DNA from: Propionibacteriaceae bacterium | GTDB lineage: Bacteria; Actinomycetota; Actinomycetes; Propionibacteriales; Propionibacteriaceae | Direction: 5' to 3' | Length of the DNA stretch: 10,064 bases | NCBI GenBank assembly: GCA_003158895.1 | Contig: PMLO01000086.1 | Location: 4,666 to 14,729, forward strand | Shown: positions 1-7,516 of the stretch, piece after piece | Layout: each line of letters opens with the position of its first letter | Numbering within the stretch: the first letter of the stretch is position 1 | Translations under genes and position numbers: made by a program | The notes under the pieces: generated by a model | What the model saw: only the letters and a program-made list of their open reading frames with translations | What the model was told of the DNA's origin: nothing | Databases searched by the model: none

Positions 1-30
1 GAGCAGGGCTACTCCGGCGAGGCCCACTAG
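1..30 (+). CDS. 3' end of an upstream gene (partial, product unknown)
   Basis: Reading from base 1 in frame gives nine codons (EQGYSGEAH) followed by TAG at 28-30. All nine codons end in G or C, which matches the third-position bias of the real genes in this window. The first gene-free sequence and a possible terminator hairpin come directly after. This suggests the C-terminus of a + strand gene that begins left of the window. Nine residues are too few to recognise a family, and a chance open frame cannot be excluded. Confidence 0.45.
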   Translation, partial: EQGYSGEAH

Positions 31-48
31 CCTGGTTGCCGCCGTGGA

Positions 49-81
49 GCCGTGATGTCGTTGGCGTTGCTCGCTCACGGC
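49..81 (+). terminator. possible terminator hairpin after the upstream partial gene
   Basis: GCCGTGA (49-55) pairs perfectly with TCACGGC (75-81), giving a 7-bp stem around a 19-nt loop. The loop can itself pair GCG (64-66) with CGC (72-74). It begins 18 nt after the TAG at 28-30. There is no U-tract, so it would be an atypical terminator of the kind common in high-GC actinobacteria, or only an mRNA 3'-end structure. It may also be a decayed copy of the downstream repeat, since it shares GTGATG (52-57) with units 1 and 2. Confidence 0.3.
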
Positions 82-102
82 GACGGGACCACTCGCACAA
101 GC

Positions 103-352
103 GTTGAGGGGTCACGACACGCGGGTGCTGCAGTGATGCACGAGCTCCTATTGGCTCCTCGATCGGTGACGTCGGGCGCGATTGGTCGAGGGGTCACGGA
201 CGCGCCGATGCTGAAGTGATGCAGGAGCAGTTGGTGGCTCCTCGGGTTCGGCCCCTTCTTCGTAGCCATGTCGAGGAGTCACGACCCGCCGAGGGCGTAC
301 CGCTGTCACTGCAGTTCCTGGCCCCTCGTCCGTTGGGGGACGTGGCCAGGCG
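103..352. repeat. imperfect tandem repeat array, period about 83 bp, each unit with inverted ends
   Basis: Three clear units start at 103, 185 and 270. Shared boxes keep their spacing: GAGGGGTCACG at 106-116 and 188-198, with GAGGAGTCACG at 273-283; AGTGATGCA at 132-140 and 215-223; GGCTCCTCG at 153-161 and 236-244, with GGCCCCTCG at 320-328. Offsets between copies are 82-85 bp. A fourth, degenerate start (CGAGGGCACGA) lies near 354, and a weak remnant may precede unit 1 (GTGATG at 52-57). Within each unit the first box is complementary to the last. In unit 2, 187-197 pairs with 234-244 over 11 bp with two G-U pairs; in unit 1, 103-114 pairs with 152-163. In unit 3 one G-U position has become A-C. 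No plausible protein is encoded here. The function is unknown. Confidence 0.7.
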
Positions 353-410
353 CCGAGGGCACGAAATGACCAGGGGTCGCAACGGGCGAGCGTCAATCGC
401 GCCACACCGG

Positions 411-425
411 TAGCCTGAACAACCG
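411..425 (+). promoter_or_regulatory. putative -10 box for a leaderless DAHP synthase transcript
   Basis: TAGCCT at 411-416 fits the actinobacterial TANNNT -10 pattern and ends 8 nt before the GTG at 425. No purine-rich ribosome site lies between it and the start codon. A transcript starting at or near 425 would therefore be leaderless, which is common in actinobacteria. No good -35 match is seen 16-18 bp upstream, so the call rests on the -10 box, the spacing and the missing Shine-Dalgarno sequence. Confidence 0.45.
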
Positions 426-1813
426 TGACCGACCAGATTCCCGCACTCGACGCGTTGCATGCCCTGCACCCGGTGCAGCAGCCCGTGTATCGGGATCAGG
501 CGTACCTGGCTGAGGTGCTCACGTCGCTGCGGCGGCTGCCACCACTGGTGTTCGCCGGAGAGTGCGACGAGCTGAGGGCGCAGATCGCGACGGTGGCGGA
601 CGGAAACGCGTTCATCCTCCAGGGCGGCGACTGCGCGGAGACGTTCGACGGCGTGAACGCGGCCTCGATCCGTGGGCGCTTGAGGGTGTTGCTCAGCATG
701 GCGGTCGTCATGACGTACGCCGCGCAGGTGCCGGTCGTGAAGATCGGTCGCATCGCCGGCCAGTTCGCCAAGCCACGCTCGTCCGACACGGAGGTACGGA
801 ACGGGATCGAGCTGCCCGCGTACCGTGGCGACGCCGTCAACGGCTACGACTTCACGCCGGAGTCCCGCGAGCCGGACCCGGGGCGTCTGCTCGGCGTGTA
901 CAACGCGTCCGCCGCGACGCTCAACCTCGTCCGCGCGTTCGTCAAGGGTGGTTTCGCCGACCTGCGCAGCATGCACTCGTGGAACTCCGACTTCGTCCGC
1001 CACCTCAACGTGTCCGCCCGCTACGAGGAGCTCACCAACGAGATCGACCGGGCGCTCGCGTTCATGGTCGCCTGCGGCGTCGACGACAAGGCGATCAGCA
1101 CGGTCGACTTCTACGCGAGCCACGAGGCGCTGCTGCTCGACTACGAGCACGCGCTGACGCGGATCGACTCGCGCACCGGCCTTCCGTACGACGTCGGCGG
1201 CCACTTCATCTGGATCGGCGAGCGCACCCGTGCTCTCGACGGCGCGCACGTCGAGCTCATCCGCAAGCTCCGCAACCCGATCGGCGTGAAGCTCGGACCG
1301 TCCGTCACGCCCGCGGAGGTCCTTGCGATCGCGGACCGGATCGACCCCGACCGCGAGCCCGGCCGCCTCACGTTCATCACCCGCATGGGCAAGGACAAGG
1401 TCCGCGATGCGCTGCCGCCGATCATCGAGGCCGTCACCGCCGCCGAGCGCAAGGTCGCGTGGCTCTGCGACCCCATGCACGGCAACACGTACAGCTCGTC
1501 CACCGGCTACAAGACCCGTTCGTTCGACGACGTCGTGTCCGAGCTCAACGGCTTCTTCGACGTGCATGAGGCGCTCGGTACATGGCCGGGCGGCGTCCAC
1601 TTCGAGCTCACGGGTGACGATGTCACCGAGTGCGTCGGCGGCACCGTCGACGTGAGCGAGGCGCAGCTGGCCGACCGGTACGAGACGGTGTGCGACCCGC
1701 GCCTCAACCGCCAGCAGTCGCTCGAGCTGGCCTTCCTCGTGGCGGACCGGCTCGGCGCCGGTGCCCTGCGCCGGCGCAACTCCGTACAGGCCTTCTCCCC
1801 GATGGACTTCTGA
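425..1813 (+). CDS. aroG: class II 3-deoxy-D-arabino-heptulosonate 7-phosphate (DAHP) synthase
   Basis: This cytosolic enzyme condenses phosphoenolpyruvate with erythrose 4-phosphate, the first step of the shikimate pathway to aromatic amino acids. The 462-residue protein carries the class II signatures: LQGGDCAETF (65-74), RIAGQFAKPRS (109-119), SAATLNLVRAF (162-172), GERTRALDGAH (265-275), RMGKDKVRD (320-328), DPMHGNT (349-355), HFELTGDDVTEC (392-403) and CDPRLN (423-428). The expected metal ligands are Cys70, His352, Glu394 and Asp424, in the same relative spacing as in the Mycobacterium tuberculosis enzyme. The N-terminus is about 17 residues shorter than that enzyme, and there is an extra C-terminal tail ending in QAFSPMDF. 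The stretch GIELPAYRGDAVNG (127-140) and the REPDPGRL segment (148-155) resemble the plant-like branch of class II. The GTG start has no ribosome site and may be leaderless. The threonine aldolase gene follows after 12 nt. Feedback control cannot be read from the sequence. Confidence 0.95.
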   Translation: MTDQIPALDALHALHPVQQPVYRDQAYLAEVLTSLRRLPPLVFAGECDELRAQIATVADGNAFILQGGDCAETFDGVNAASIRGRLRVLLSMAVVMTYAAQVPVVKIGRIAGQFAKPRSSDTEVRNGIELPAYRGDAVNGYDFTPESREPDPGRLLGVYNASAATLNLVRAFVKGGFADLRSMHSWNSDFVRHLNVSARYEELTNEIDRALAFMVACGVDDKAISTVDFYASHEALLLDYEHALTRIDSRTGLPYDVGGHFIWIGERTRALDGAHVELIRKLRNPIGVKLGPSVTPAEVLAIADRIDPDREPGRLTFITRMGKDKVRDALPPIIEAVTAAERKVAWLCDPMHGNTYSSSTGYKTRSFDDVVSELNGFFDVHEALGTWPGGVHFELTGDDVTECVGGTVDVSEAQLADRYETVCDPRLNRQQSLELAFLVADRLGAGALRRRNSVQAFSPMDF

Positions 1814-1825
1814 CAAGGAACTTTC

Positions 1826-2848
1826 GTGATCGATCTCCGCAGTGACACCCTCACGCGTCCGAACCAGGCGATGCGGGAGGCCATGGCCGCCGCCGAGGTC
1901 GGCGACGACGTGTACGGCGAGGACCCCACCATCGTCGCGCTCGAACGGCGGGTCGCCGAGCTGCTCGGGCACGAGGCCGGCCTCTTCTGCGCGACCGGCA
2001 GCCTGTGCAACCTGCTGGGCATCTGGCTGCTCACCAAGCCGGGTACGGAGGTGCTGTGCGATGCGCAGGCTCACATCGTGCGGGCCGAGATGGCCGCGCA
2101 CGCGTCGCTGCACGGCGTGACGACACGGACGTTCCCGTCCGTACGCGGCCGGATCGATCCCGACACTGTGACCAGCATGCTGTCGATCGGGACCGGCCCC
2201 TTCCTCACCGAGACCTCGGTGGTCGAGGTCGAGAACACGCACAACTTCGGGGGCGGTACCGTCCAGCCGATCGAGGCGTTGAACGAGCTGCGGCAGCGCT
2301 GCACCGCGCAGGGAGTCTCGATTCACCTCGACGGCGCCCGCCTCGCCAACGCGCACGTGGCGTCCGGGGTGTCGTTCGCCGACTACGGGTCGCTGGCCGA
2401 CACCGTGACGCTCTGCCTGTCCAAGGGGCTCGGGGCGCCGGTGGGGTCGGTGCTGGTGAGCTCGGCCGAGAACATTGCGCGGGCCCGGATCCAGCGCAAG
2501 CGGCTGGGCGGCGGCTGGCGCCAAGCGGGGATCCTCGCTGCCGCGGGGTTGTACGCGCTGGACCACAACATCGACCGTCTCGCCGACGATCACGCCGCGG
2601 CACGGTCACTCGCGGAGGCGGTCGCCGATGCCGCGCCGGAGGCGGTCAGCGTCGAGGACGTCGAGACCAACATCGTGGTGATCGGCACCGGCGCCAAGAC
2701 GGCCGCCGACGTGGTGGCCGCGGCCCGTGACTCCGGTCTGTCTATCTCGGCCGTGGGCGCCCACCAGGTACGGGCCGTCACCCACCTCGACGTGAGCCAT
2801 GACGACTGCGTACAGGCGGGCCGGATTCTGGGCGCACTGCTCGCCTGA
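1826..2848 (+). CDS. ltaE: threonine aldolase (low-specificity L-threonine aldolase family)
   Basis: This is a pyridoxal-phosphate enzyme expected to cleave L-threonine or L-allo-threonine into glycine and acetaldehyde. The 340 residues match the usual family length of about 333-350. Visible family motifs are DLRSDTLT (3-10), GDDVYGEDPT (26-35), ATGSLCN (56-62), ENTHN (136-140), HLDGARLANA (167-176), LSKGLGAPVGS (198-208), KRLGGGWRQAG (225-235) and VRAVTHLDV (315-323). Lys200 is the expected cofactor lysine, Asp169 should bind the pyridine nitrogen, and His83 sits where the family has its conserved active-site histidine. The GTG start at 1826 is preceded by AAGGAA (1815-1820), 5 nt away. The 12-nt gap after the DAHP synthase stop suggests co-transcription. 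Stereospecificity (L or L-allo) is not decided by sequence. Confidence 0.9.
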   Translation: MIDLRSDTLTRPNQAMREAMAAAEVGDDVYGEDPTIVALERRVAELLGHEAGLFCATGSLCNLLGIWLLTKPGTEVLCDAQAHIVRAEMAAHASLHGVTTRTFPSVRGRIDPDTVTSMLSIGTGPFLTETSVVEVENTHNFGGGTVQPIEALNELRQRCTAQGVSIHLDGARLANAHVASGVSFADYGSLADTVTLCLSKGLGAPVGSVLVSSAENIARARIQRKRLGGGWRQAGILAAAGLYALDHNIDRLADDHAAARSLAEAVADAAPEAVSVEDVETNIVVIGTGAKTAADVVAAARDSGLSISAVGAHQVRAVTHLDVSHDDCVQAGRILGALLA

Positions 2849-2902
2849 ACCGCACTGGCTGTCGCTGGTGCCTCCCTTCGCCTTTCGTGGCAGGGTGGAG
2901 GC

Positions 2903-3544
2903 ATGCGGATCACGCACTTGGGACATTCGGCTGTACTCGTCGAGGTCGCCGGCCAGCGGCTTCTGCTGGACCCGGGCAACTTCTCCAGCGAGTGGCACTC
3001 GCTCACCGACCTGGATGCGGTCCTCATCACCCACCAGCACGCGGACCACGTCGACCCCGAGCACGTACCGACGCTCCTCGCGGCGAATCCACGGGCCCGC
3101 GTGTACGTGGAGCCGCAGGTCGTCGGTAAGGTCCCGCTCACCGGCGCCCGCCCGCTGGCGGCCGATGCGTCGGTCGAGCTCGGCGGCGTGACGATCTCCG
3201 CGGTCGGCGGCCTGCATGCCGTCATCCACCGCGACATCCCGCGCATCGGCAACGTCGGACTGGTCATCTCTGCCTCCGGCGAACCCACGCTGTTCCATCC
3301 CGGGGACAGCCTCGCCGAGGTGCCGCAGGGCGTCGACCTGGTGGCCATCCCCGCGTACGGGCCATGGGCCGCGATGGGGGAGACCATCGACTTCGTACGC
3401 GCCGTGGGAGCGCCTCAGGGCTTCCTCATCCACGAAGGGCTGCTCAACGGGCGCGGTCGCGCGCTCATCGCCAGCCGCATCCCCGAACTGACGGTCACCA
3501 GCCTGCTGACGCCGGCGATCGGCGAGGCGTTGCTCGTCGGGTGA
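2903..3544 (+). CDS. metallo-beta-lactamase-fold hydrolase (UlaG/Lactamase_B_3-like)
   Basis: This 213-residue cytosolic protein has the metal-binding motif HQHADH (44-49: His44, His46, Asp48, His49). Further likely ligands are His105 or His109 (LHAVIH), Asp135 in HPGDS (132-136) and His177 in LIHEG (175-179). The opening MRITHLGHS is typical of the small single-domain MBL hydrolases of the Lactamase_B_3/UPF0173 type. These are usually predicted to hydrolyse phosphate or lactone esters, but the substrate is unknown. The start at 2903 gives the canonical N-terminus. Its only ribosome-site-like sequence, GGAGG (2897-2901), ends one base before the ATG, which is too close to work normally. A CAGGGT sequence at 2891-2896 could instead be a -10 box for a leaderless message. 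The gene follows the aldolase after 54 nt, and its function is not obviously tied to its neighbours. Confidence 0.85.
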   Translation: MRITHLGHSAVLVEVAGQRLLLDPGNFSSEWHSLTDLDAVLITHQHADHVDPEHVPTLLAANPRARVYVEPQVVGKVPLTGARPLAADASVELGGVTISAVGGLHAVIHRDIPRIGNVGLVISASGEPTLFHPGDSLAEVPQGVDLVAIPAYGPWAAMGETIDFVRAVGAPQGFLIHEGLLNGRGRALIASRIPELTVTSLLTPAIGEALLVG

Positions 3545-3621
3545 GCTGAGTCCGAGCGCCCGCCCAGTCCGTACCGTCGAGGCCGTCCCGCAACGCTGGC
3601 AGGGGATCCCTCACAGCCGTT

Positions 3622-3635
3622 TGATAACGATTTCA
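3622..3635. promoter_or_regulatory. possible upstream auxiliary operator 3
   Basis: TGATAACGATTTCA differs from the operator 1 core TGAAATCGATTTCA at two bases and keeps the central CG (3628/3629). Its centre is 64 bp upstream of operator 1, close to six helical turns, so it lies on the same DNA face. It sits just upstream of the -35 box. It may be a weak second site allowing looping, or a decayed copy. Confidence 0.45.
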
Positions 3636-3653
3636 TCACTCTGCCTCAGCGGG

Positions 3654-3684
3654 TTGACAGGAGCCCTCCCCATGCGTCTATTGT
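3654..3684 (+). promoter_or_regulatory. sigma-70-type promoter of the sugar-uptake operon
   Basis: A perfect TTGACA -35 box lies at 3654-3659. The -10 box is either TCTATT (3677-3682, 17-bp spacing, four of six consensus bases) or TATTGT (3679-3684, 19-bp spacing). Both place the transcription start near 3689-3692, inside the first operator palindrome. The 5' leader to the GTG at 3749 would be about 60 nt. A consensus -35 in such GC-rich DNA suggests a strong promoter held down by a repressor. Confidence 0.7.
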
Positions 3685-3700
3685 CTGAAATCGATTTCAG
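3685..3700. promoter_or_regulatory. LacI-family operator 1 (perfect 16-bp palindrome)
   Basis: CTGAAATCGATTTCAG is perfectly symmetrical around a central CG (3692/3693), as expected for LacI/GalR regulators whose hinge leucine intercalates at a central CpG. It covers the predicted transcription start, so a bound repressor would block initiation. The most likely ligand is the LacI-family protein encoded at 8986-9981 in the same cassette. Confidence 0.8.
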
Positions 3701-3716
3701 ATGAAATCGATTTCCT
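3701..3716. promoter_or_regulatory. LacI-family operator 2 (second palindrome, abutting operator 1)
   Basis: The core GAAATCGATTTC (3703-3714) is an exact copy of the core of operator 1 (3687-3698), but the outer bases are not symmetrical. Centre-to-centre distance is 16 bp, about one and a half helical turns, so two dimers would sit on roughly opposite faces. It lies in the transcribed leader, where it could back up or cooperate with operator 1. Confidence 0.7.
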
Positions 3717-3748
3717 AGCCGGGCAACGCAGCCCGAAGGGAGGCAACG

Positions 3749-5331
<1,583 letters not shown>

Positions 5332-5335
<4 letters not shown>

Positions 5336-6414
5336 CGTACGACCCCACCCAGACCACCACCGCACCCAAGTCTGATGGGCCCGCGGCATCAGTTGCTGCG
5401 GAGGCGCTAGCGGCGACAGCGACGAGCCGCGGCCAGGCGATCCGGCAGCGCCTCCAGCAGCTGCTCGCGTTCGGAGGACTGGCCATCCTCTTCATCGTCT
5501 TCGCGATCGCGAGCCCGCAGATCTTCCCCAGCTACAGCAACGTGACGAACATCCTGTTCTCGGCGGTCGTCGTGGGCATCCTCGCGCTCGGCGCGACGCT
5601 CGTCATCATTACCGGCGGCATCGATCTCTCGGTCGGTACCGGCATGATCTTCTGCGGCGTGATGTCGGCCACGTTCATCACGAACTGGCACATTCCGATC
5701 GCTCTCGGCGTGCCCATGGCGATCCTCTTCGGCGGCCTGCTCGGCGCCGTCAACGGCTTCAATGTTGCGGTCAACAAGCTGCCCCCATTCATCGCCACGC
5801 TCGCGATGATGCTCATCGCCGGCGGCCTGGCGCTCGTCGTGTCCAAGGAAGCTCCCATCTACTTCCCCACCGGCTACCAGCAGATCTCCACGGGGACGCT
5901 GATCGGCGACAACCTCCTTCCCGGGGTACCGCTGCCGCGCAACTTCCCGAACGCCGTCATCGTGTTCGCCGTCGCGGCGATCATCGCGACGGTCCTCCTC
6001 AACCGCACGCTCCTCGGCCGGTACGACCTCGCGATCGGCTCCAACGAGGAGGCGACGGCTCTGTCCGGCGTCAACGTCAAGAAGTGGCTCATCGTCATCT
6101 ATGCCGTCGCCGGTCTGTTCACCGGTCTGGCAGGCGTGATGATCTCCGCTCGACTCGGGGACGCACAGCCGACGGGCGGTCAGGGGTACGAGCTCCAGGC
6201 GATCGCGGCCGTCGTGATCGGAGGAACGTCGCTCTCCGGAGGCAAAGGCTCGATCGTGGGCACGCTGATCGGCGCTCTCATCATCGCCGTCCTCAACAAC
6301 GGCCTGCAGATCATCTCGGTGCCCCAGGAGTGGCGCGACGTCATCCTCGGCATCGTGATCCTGCTCGCCGTCTACGCGGACCAGCTGCGCGCTCGTCGCG
6401 GCTCCGCCACCTGA
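5332..6414 (+). CDS. sugar ABC transporter permease (RbsC/BPD_transp_2 type)
   Basis: This membrane subunit forms the translocation pore of the importer. The 360-residue protein has a polar N-terminal tail of about 43 residues and then roughly 8-10 hydrophobic segments, beginning near residues 45-61 and 74-94 and ending near 336-348. Family hallmarks are TGGIDLSVG (94-102), GSNEEATALSGV (236-247, the region contacting the ATPase) and GGTSLSGGKGS (297-307). Its ATG overlaps the ATPase stop (ATGA), and GAGGAGG (5318-5324) lies 7 nt upstream, so the two are translationally coupled. A single permease gene implies a homodimer in the membrane, as in the ribose transporter. The substrate is not readable from the sequence. 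Confidence 0.93.
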
Positions 6415-6463
6415 ACCGAAACACCCAACGAAACACCAGCACCACCAATCGAAAGGACAAGCA
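6415..6463 (+). promoter_or_regulatory. A/C-rich unstructured spacer with strong ribosome site
   Basis: This 49-nt gap between permease and binding protein is poor in G and unlikely to fold. It contains CGAAACACC twice (6417-6425 and 6429-6437) and ends in GAAAGGA (6451-6457), 6 nt before the ATG. An open leader of this kind would favour high translation of the binding protein, which such systems make in excess over the membrane subunits. Confidence 0.4.
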
Positions 6464-7459
6464 ATGCGTTCAGCGTCGAAGGTCATCGCGGTAACAGCGG
6501 TTGCCGCCGCGATGGCACTAGCGGCCTGCTCAACGGGCAACACCGGTTCGCCGGCGTCGTCAGGTGCCGCGAGTGGCGGTTCAGCAGGCGGTCAGAAGTA
6601 CATCGCCATCGTGAGCAAGGGCTTCCAGCACCAGTTCTGGCAGGCAGTCAAGAAGGGCGCGGAGGACGAGGCGGCCAAGGTTGGCGCACGGGTCACGTTC
6701 GAGGGCCCCGCCAGTGAGACCGAGGTCGAGTCCCAGATCACCATGCTCACCAACGCCATCGCCAAGAAGCCGGACGCGATCGCGTTCGCCGCTCTCGACA
6801 GCAAGGCGGCCGCCTCCCAGCTGGCCCAGATCCAGTCCCAGAAGATCCCGCTCATCGCGTTCGACTCCGGTGTCGACTCCGACATCCCCGTCACCACCGC
6901 GTCGACGGACAACAAGGCTGCCGCAGCTGAGGGCGCCAAACACATGTGCGCACTCATCGGCAACGCCGGGAAGGTCGCCATGGTCGTCCACGACCAGACC
7001 TCCCGGAGCGGCATCGACCGTCGTGACGGCTTCATCGCCGGCATCAAGGCCAACTGCCCGAACGTCACCCTGCTGGATCCTCAGTACGGCGGCGGCGACC
7101 AGGCAAAGTCGGCTGACATCACCAAGTCGATCATCCTTGCCAACCCGGACCTCAAGGGCATCTTCGGCTCCAACGAGGGCTCGGCCATCGGTATCGTCAA
7201 GGGTGTCCAGGAGCTCAGCAAGACCGGCCTCGCCATCGTCGGCTTCGACTCCGGCAAGGACCAGAAGGACGCCATCACGTCCGGCCTGATGGCCGGCGCG
7301 ATCACCCAGAACCCCGTGGGCATGGGTGCCGCAACCGTTGACGCCGCCATGAAGGCAATCGCGGGCACGTCTCAGCCCAAGACGATCGACACTGGCTTCT
7401 ACTGGTACGACAAGACGAACATCACCGATCCGAAGATCGCTGCTGTTCTGTACGACTGA
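6464..7459 (+). CDS. sugar-binding lipoprotein of the ABC transporter (periplasmic-binding-protein type 1)
   Basis: This extracellular, membrane-anchored receptor delivers substrate to the permease. The 331-residue precursor starts with a lipoprotein signal (positively charged MRSASK, hydrophobic core 8-20, lipobox LAAC with Cys22), then a Ser/Gly/Ala-rich linker (23-43). The mature RbsB-like domain begins at KYIAIVSKGFQHQFW (45-59). Motifs of the family include KPDAIAFAALDS (102-113), IPLIAFDSGVDSD (128-140), FGSNEGSAIGIVKG (234-247) and VGFDSGKDQKDA (259-270). Likely ligand contacts are the aromatic and polar residues in 53-59, Asp134, Arg186-Arg187 and Asp262, inferred from RbsB-type folds. 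The C-terminal segment 310-331 (TGFYWYDKTNI and following) is shared by many uncharacterised sugar-binding proteins of this group. The ATG has GAAAGGA 6 nt upstream. The substrate is unknown. Confidence 0.92.
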   Translation: MRSASKVIAVTAVAAAMALAACSTGNTGSPASSGAASGGSAGGQKYIAIVSKGFQHQFWQAVKKGAEDEAAKVGARVTFEGPASETEVESQITMLTNAIAKKPDAIAFAALDSKAAASQLAQIQSQKIPLIAFDSGVDSDIPVTTASTDNKAAAAEGAKHMCALIGNAGKVAMVVHDQTSRSGIDRRDGFIAGIKANCPNVTLLDPQYGGGDQAKSADITKSIILANPDLKGIFGSNEGSAIGIVKGVQELSKTGLAIVGFDSGKDQKDAITSGLMAGAITQNPVGMGAATVDAAMKAIAGTSQPKTIDTGFYWYDKTNITDPKIAAVLYD

Positions 7460-7465
7460 CAAAAT

Positions 7466-7500
7466 GATCGGTGGGGGGCGGGCGTTCGCACTCCACCATC
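7466..7500 (+). other. intercistronic hairpin between binding protein and kinase genes
   Basis: GATCGGTGG (7466-7474) can pair with CCACCATC (7493-7500), giving an 8-bp stem with one bulged C and an 18-nt GC-rich loop. The loop contains GCGTTCGC, itself able to pair GCG with CGC. It lies 6 nt after the binding-protein stop and ends 6 nt before the kinase ribosome site. There is no U-tract, so it is more likely to protect the upstream mRNA 3' end or reduce read-through than to be a full terminator. Confidence 0.4.
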
Positions 7501-7516
7501 GACTCCGGAGGCTGCC

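Larger units (their letters stand above)
31..424. other. gene-free region upstream of the DAHP synthase
   Basis: This stretch of nearly 400 bp has open frames on both strands, but their translations are rich in Arg, Pro and Ser. None has a convincing ribosome site, and they cut across the repeat units without respecting their period. What it holds is a possible terminator hairpin (49-81), the approximately 83-bp tandem array (103-352 with degenerate flanks), and a promoter-like -10 box (411-416) just before the next start codon. No tRNA or other stable RNA was recognised. Confidence 0.6.
3545..3748. other. control region of the sugar-uptake operon
   Basis: This 204-nt gap separates the housekeeping genes from the sugar cassette. 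It holds a weak upstream operator copy (3622-3635), a consensus -35 box (3654-3659), a -10 region (3677-3684), two adjacent palindromic operators (3685-3716) and a strong ribosome site GAAGGGAGG (3735-3743). GGGATCCC (3603-3610) is a short palindrome of doubtful meaning. I see no convincing terminator for the preceding hydrolase gene. Confidence 0.75.

Noticed and set aside
103..352. Tandem array considered as a CRISPR array
   Set aside because: The units have long imperfect similarity rather than short exact repeats with unique spacers, and no cas genes are present.
216..413. Small + strand open frame in the upstream gene-free region
   Set aside because: No ribosome site, no motif, mixed third-position composition, and it crosses the tandem repeat units without regard to their period.
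194..2593. Very long open frame (799 codons) on the minus strand
   Set aside because: It lies antisense to the DAHP synthase and threonine aldolase genes, whose motifs are unmistakable. Its translation is Arg/Asp/Val/Gly-rich with no recognisable motif. Long antisense frames are expected opposite GC-biased codons.
3603..3610. GGGATCCC palindrome after the hydrolase gene
   Set aside because: Eight bases without a loop or U-tract cannot form a terminator hairpin. It does not resemble the operator core and may be chance.
3541..3614. GTGAG (3541-3545) with CTCAC (3610-3614) as a terminator stem
   Set aside because: Only five pairs separated by a 64-nt loop, so not a credible structure.
5407..6543. 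Minus-strand open frame of 378 codons opposite the permease
   Set aside because: The highly charged Asp/Arg/Glu translation is the reverse reading of hydrophobic membrane-segment codons. It has no ribosome site and no recognisable family.
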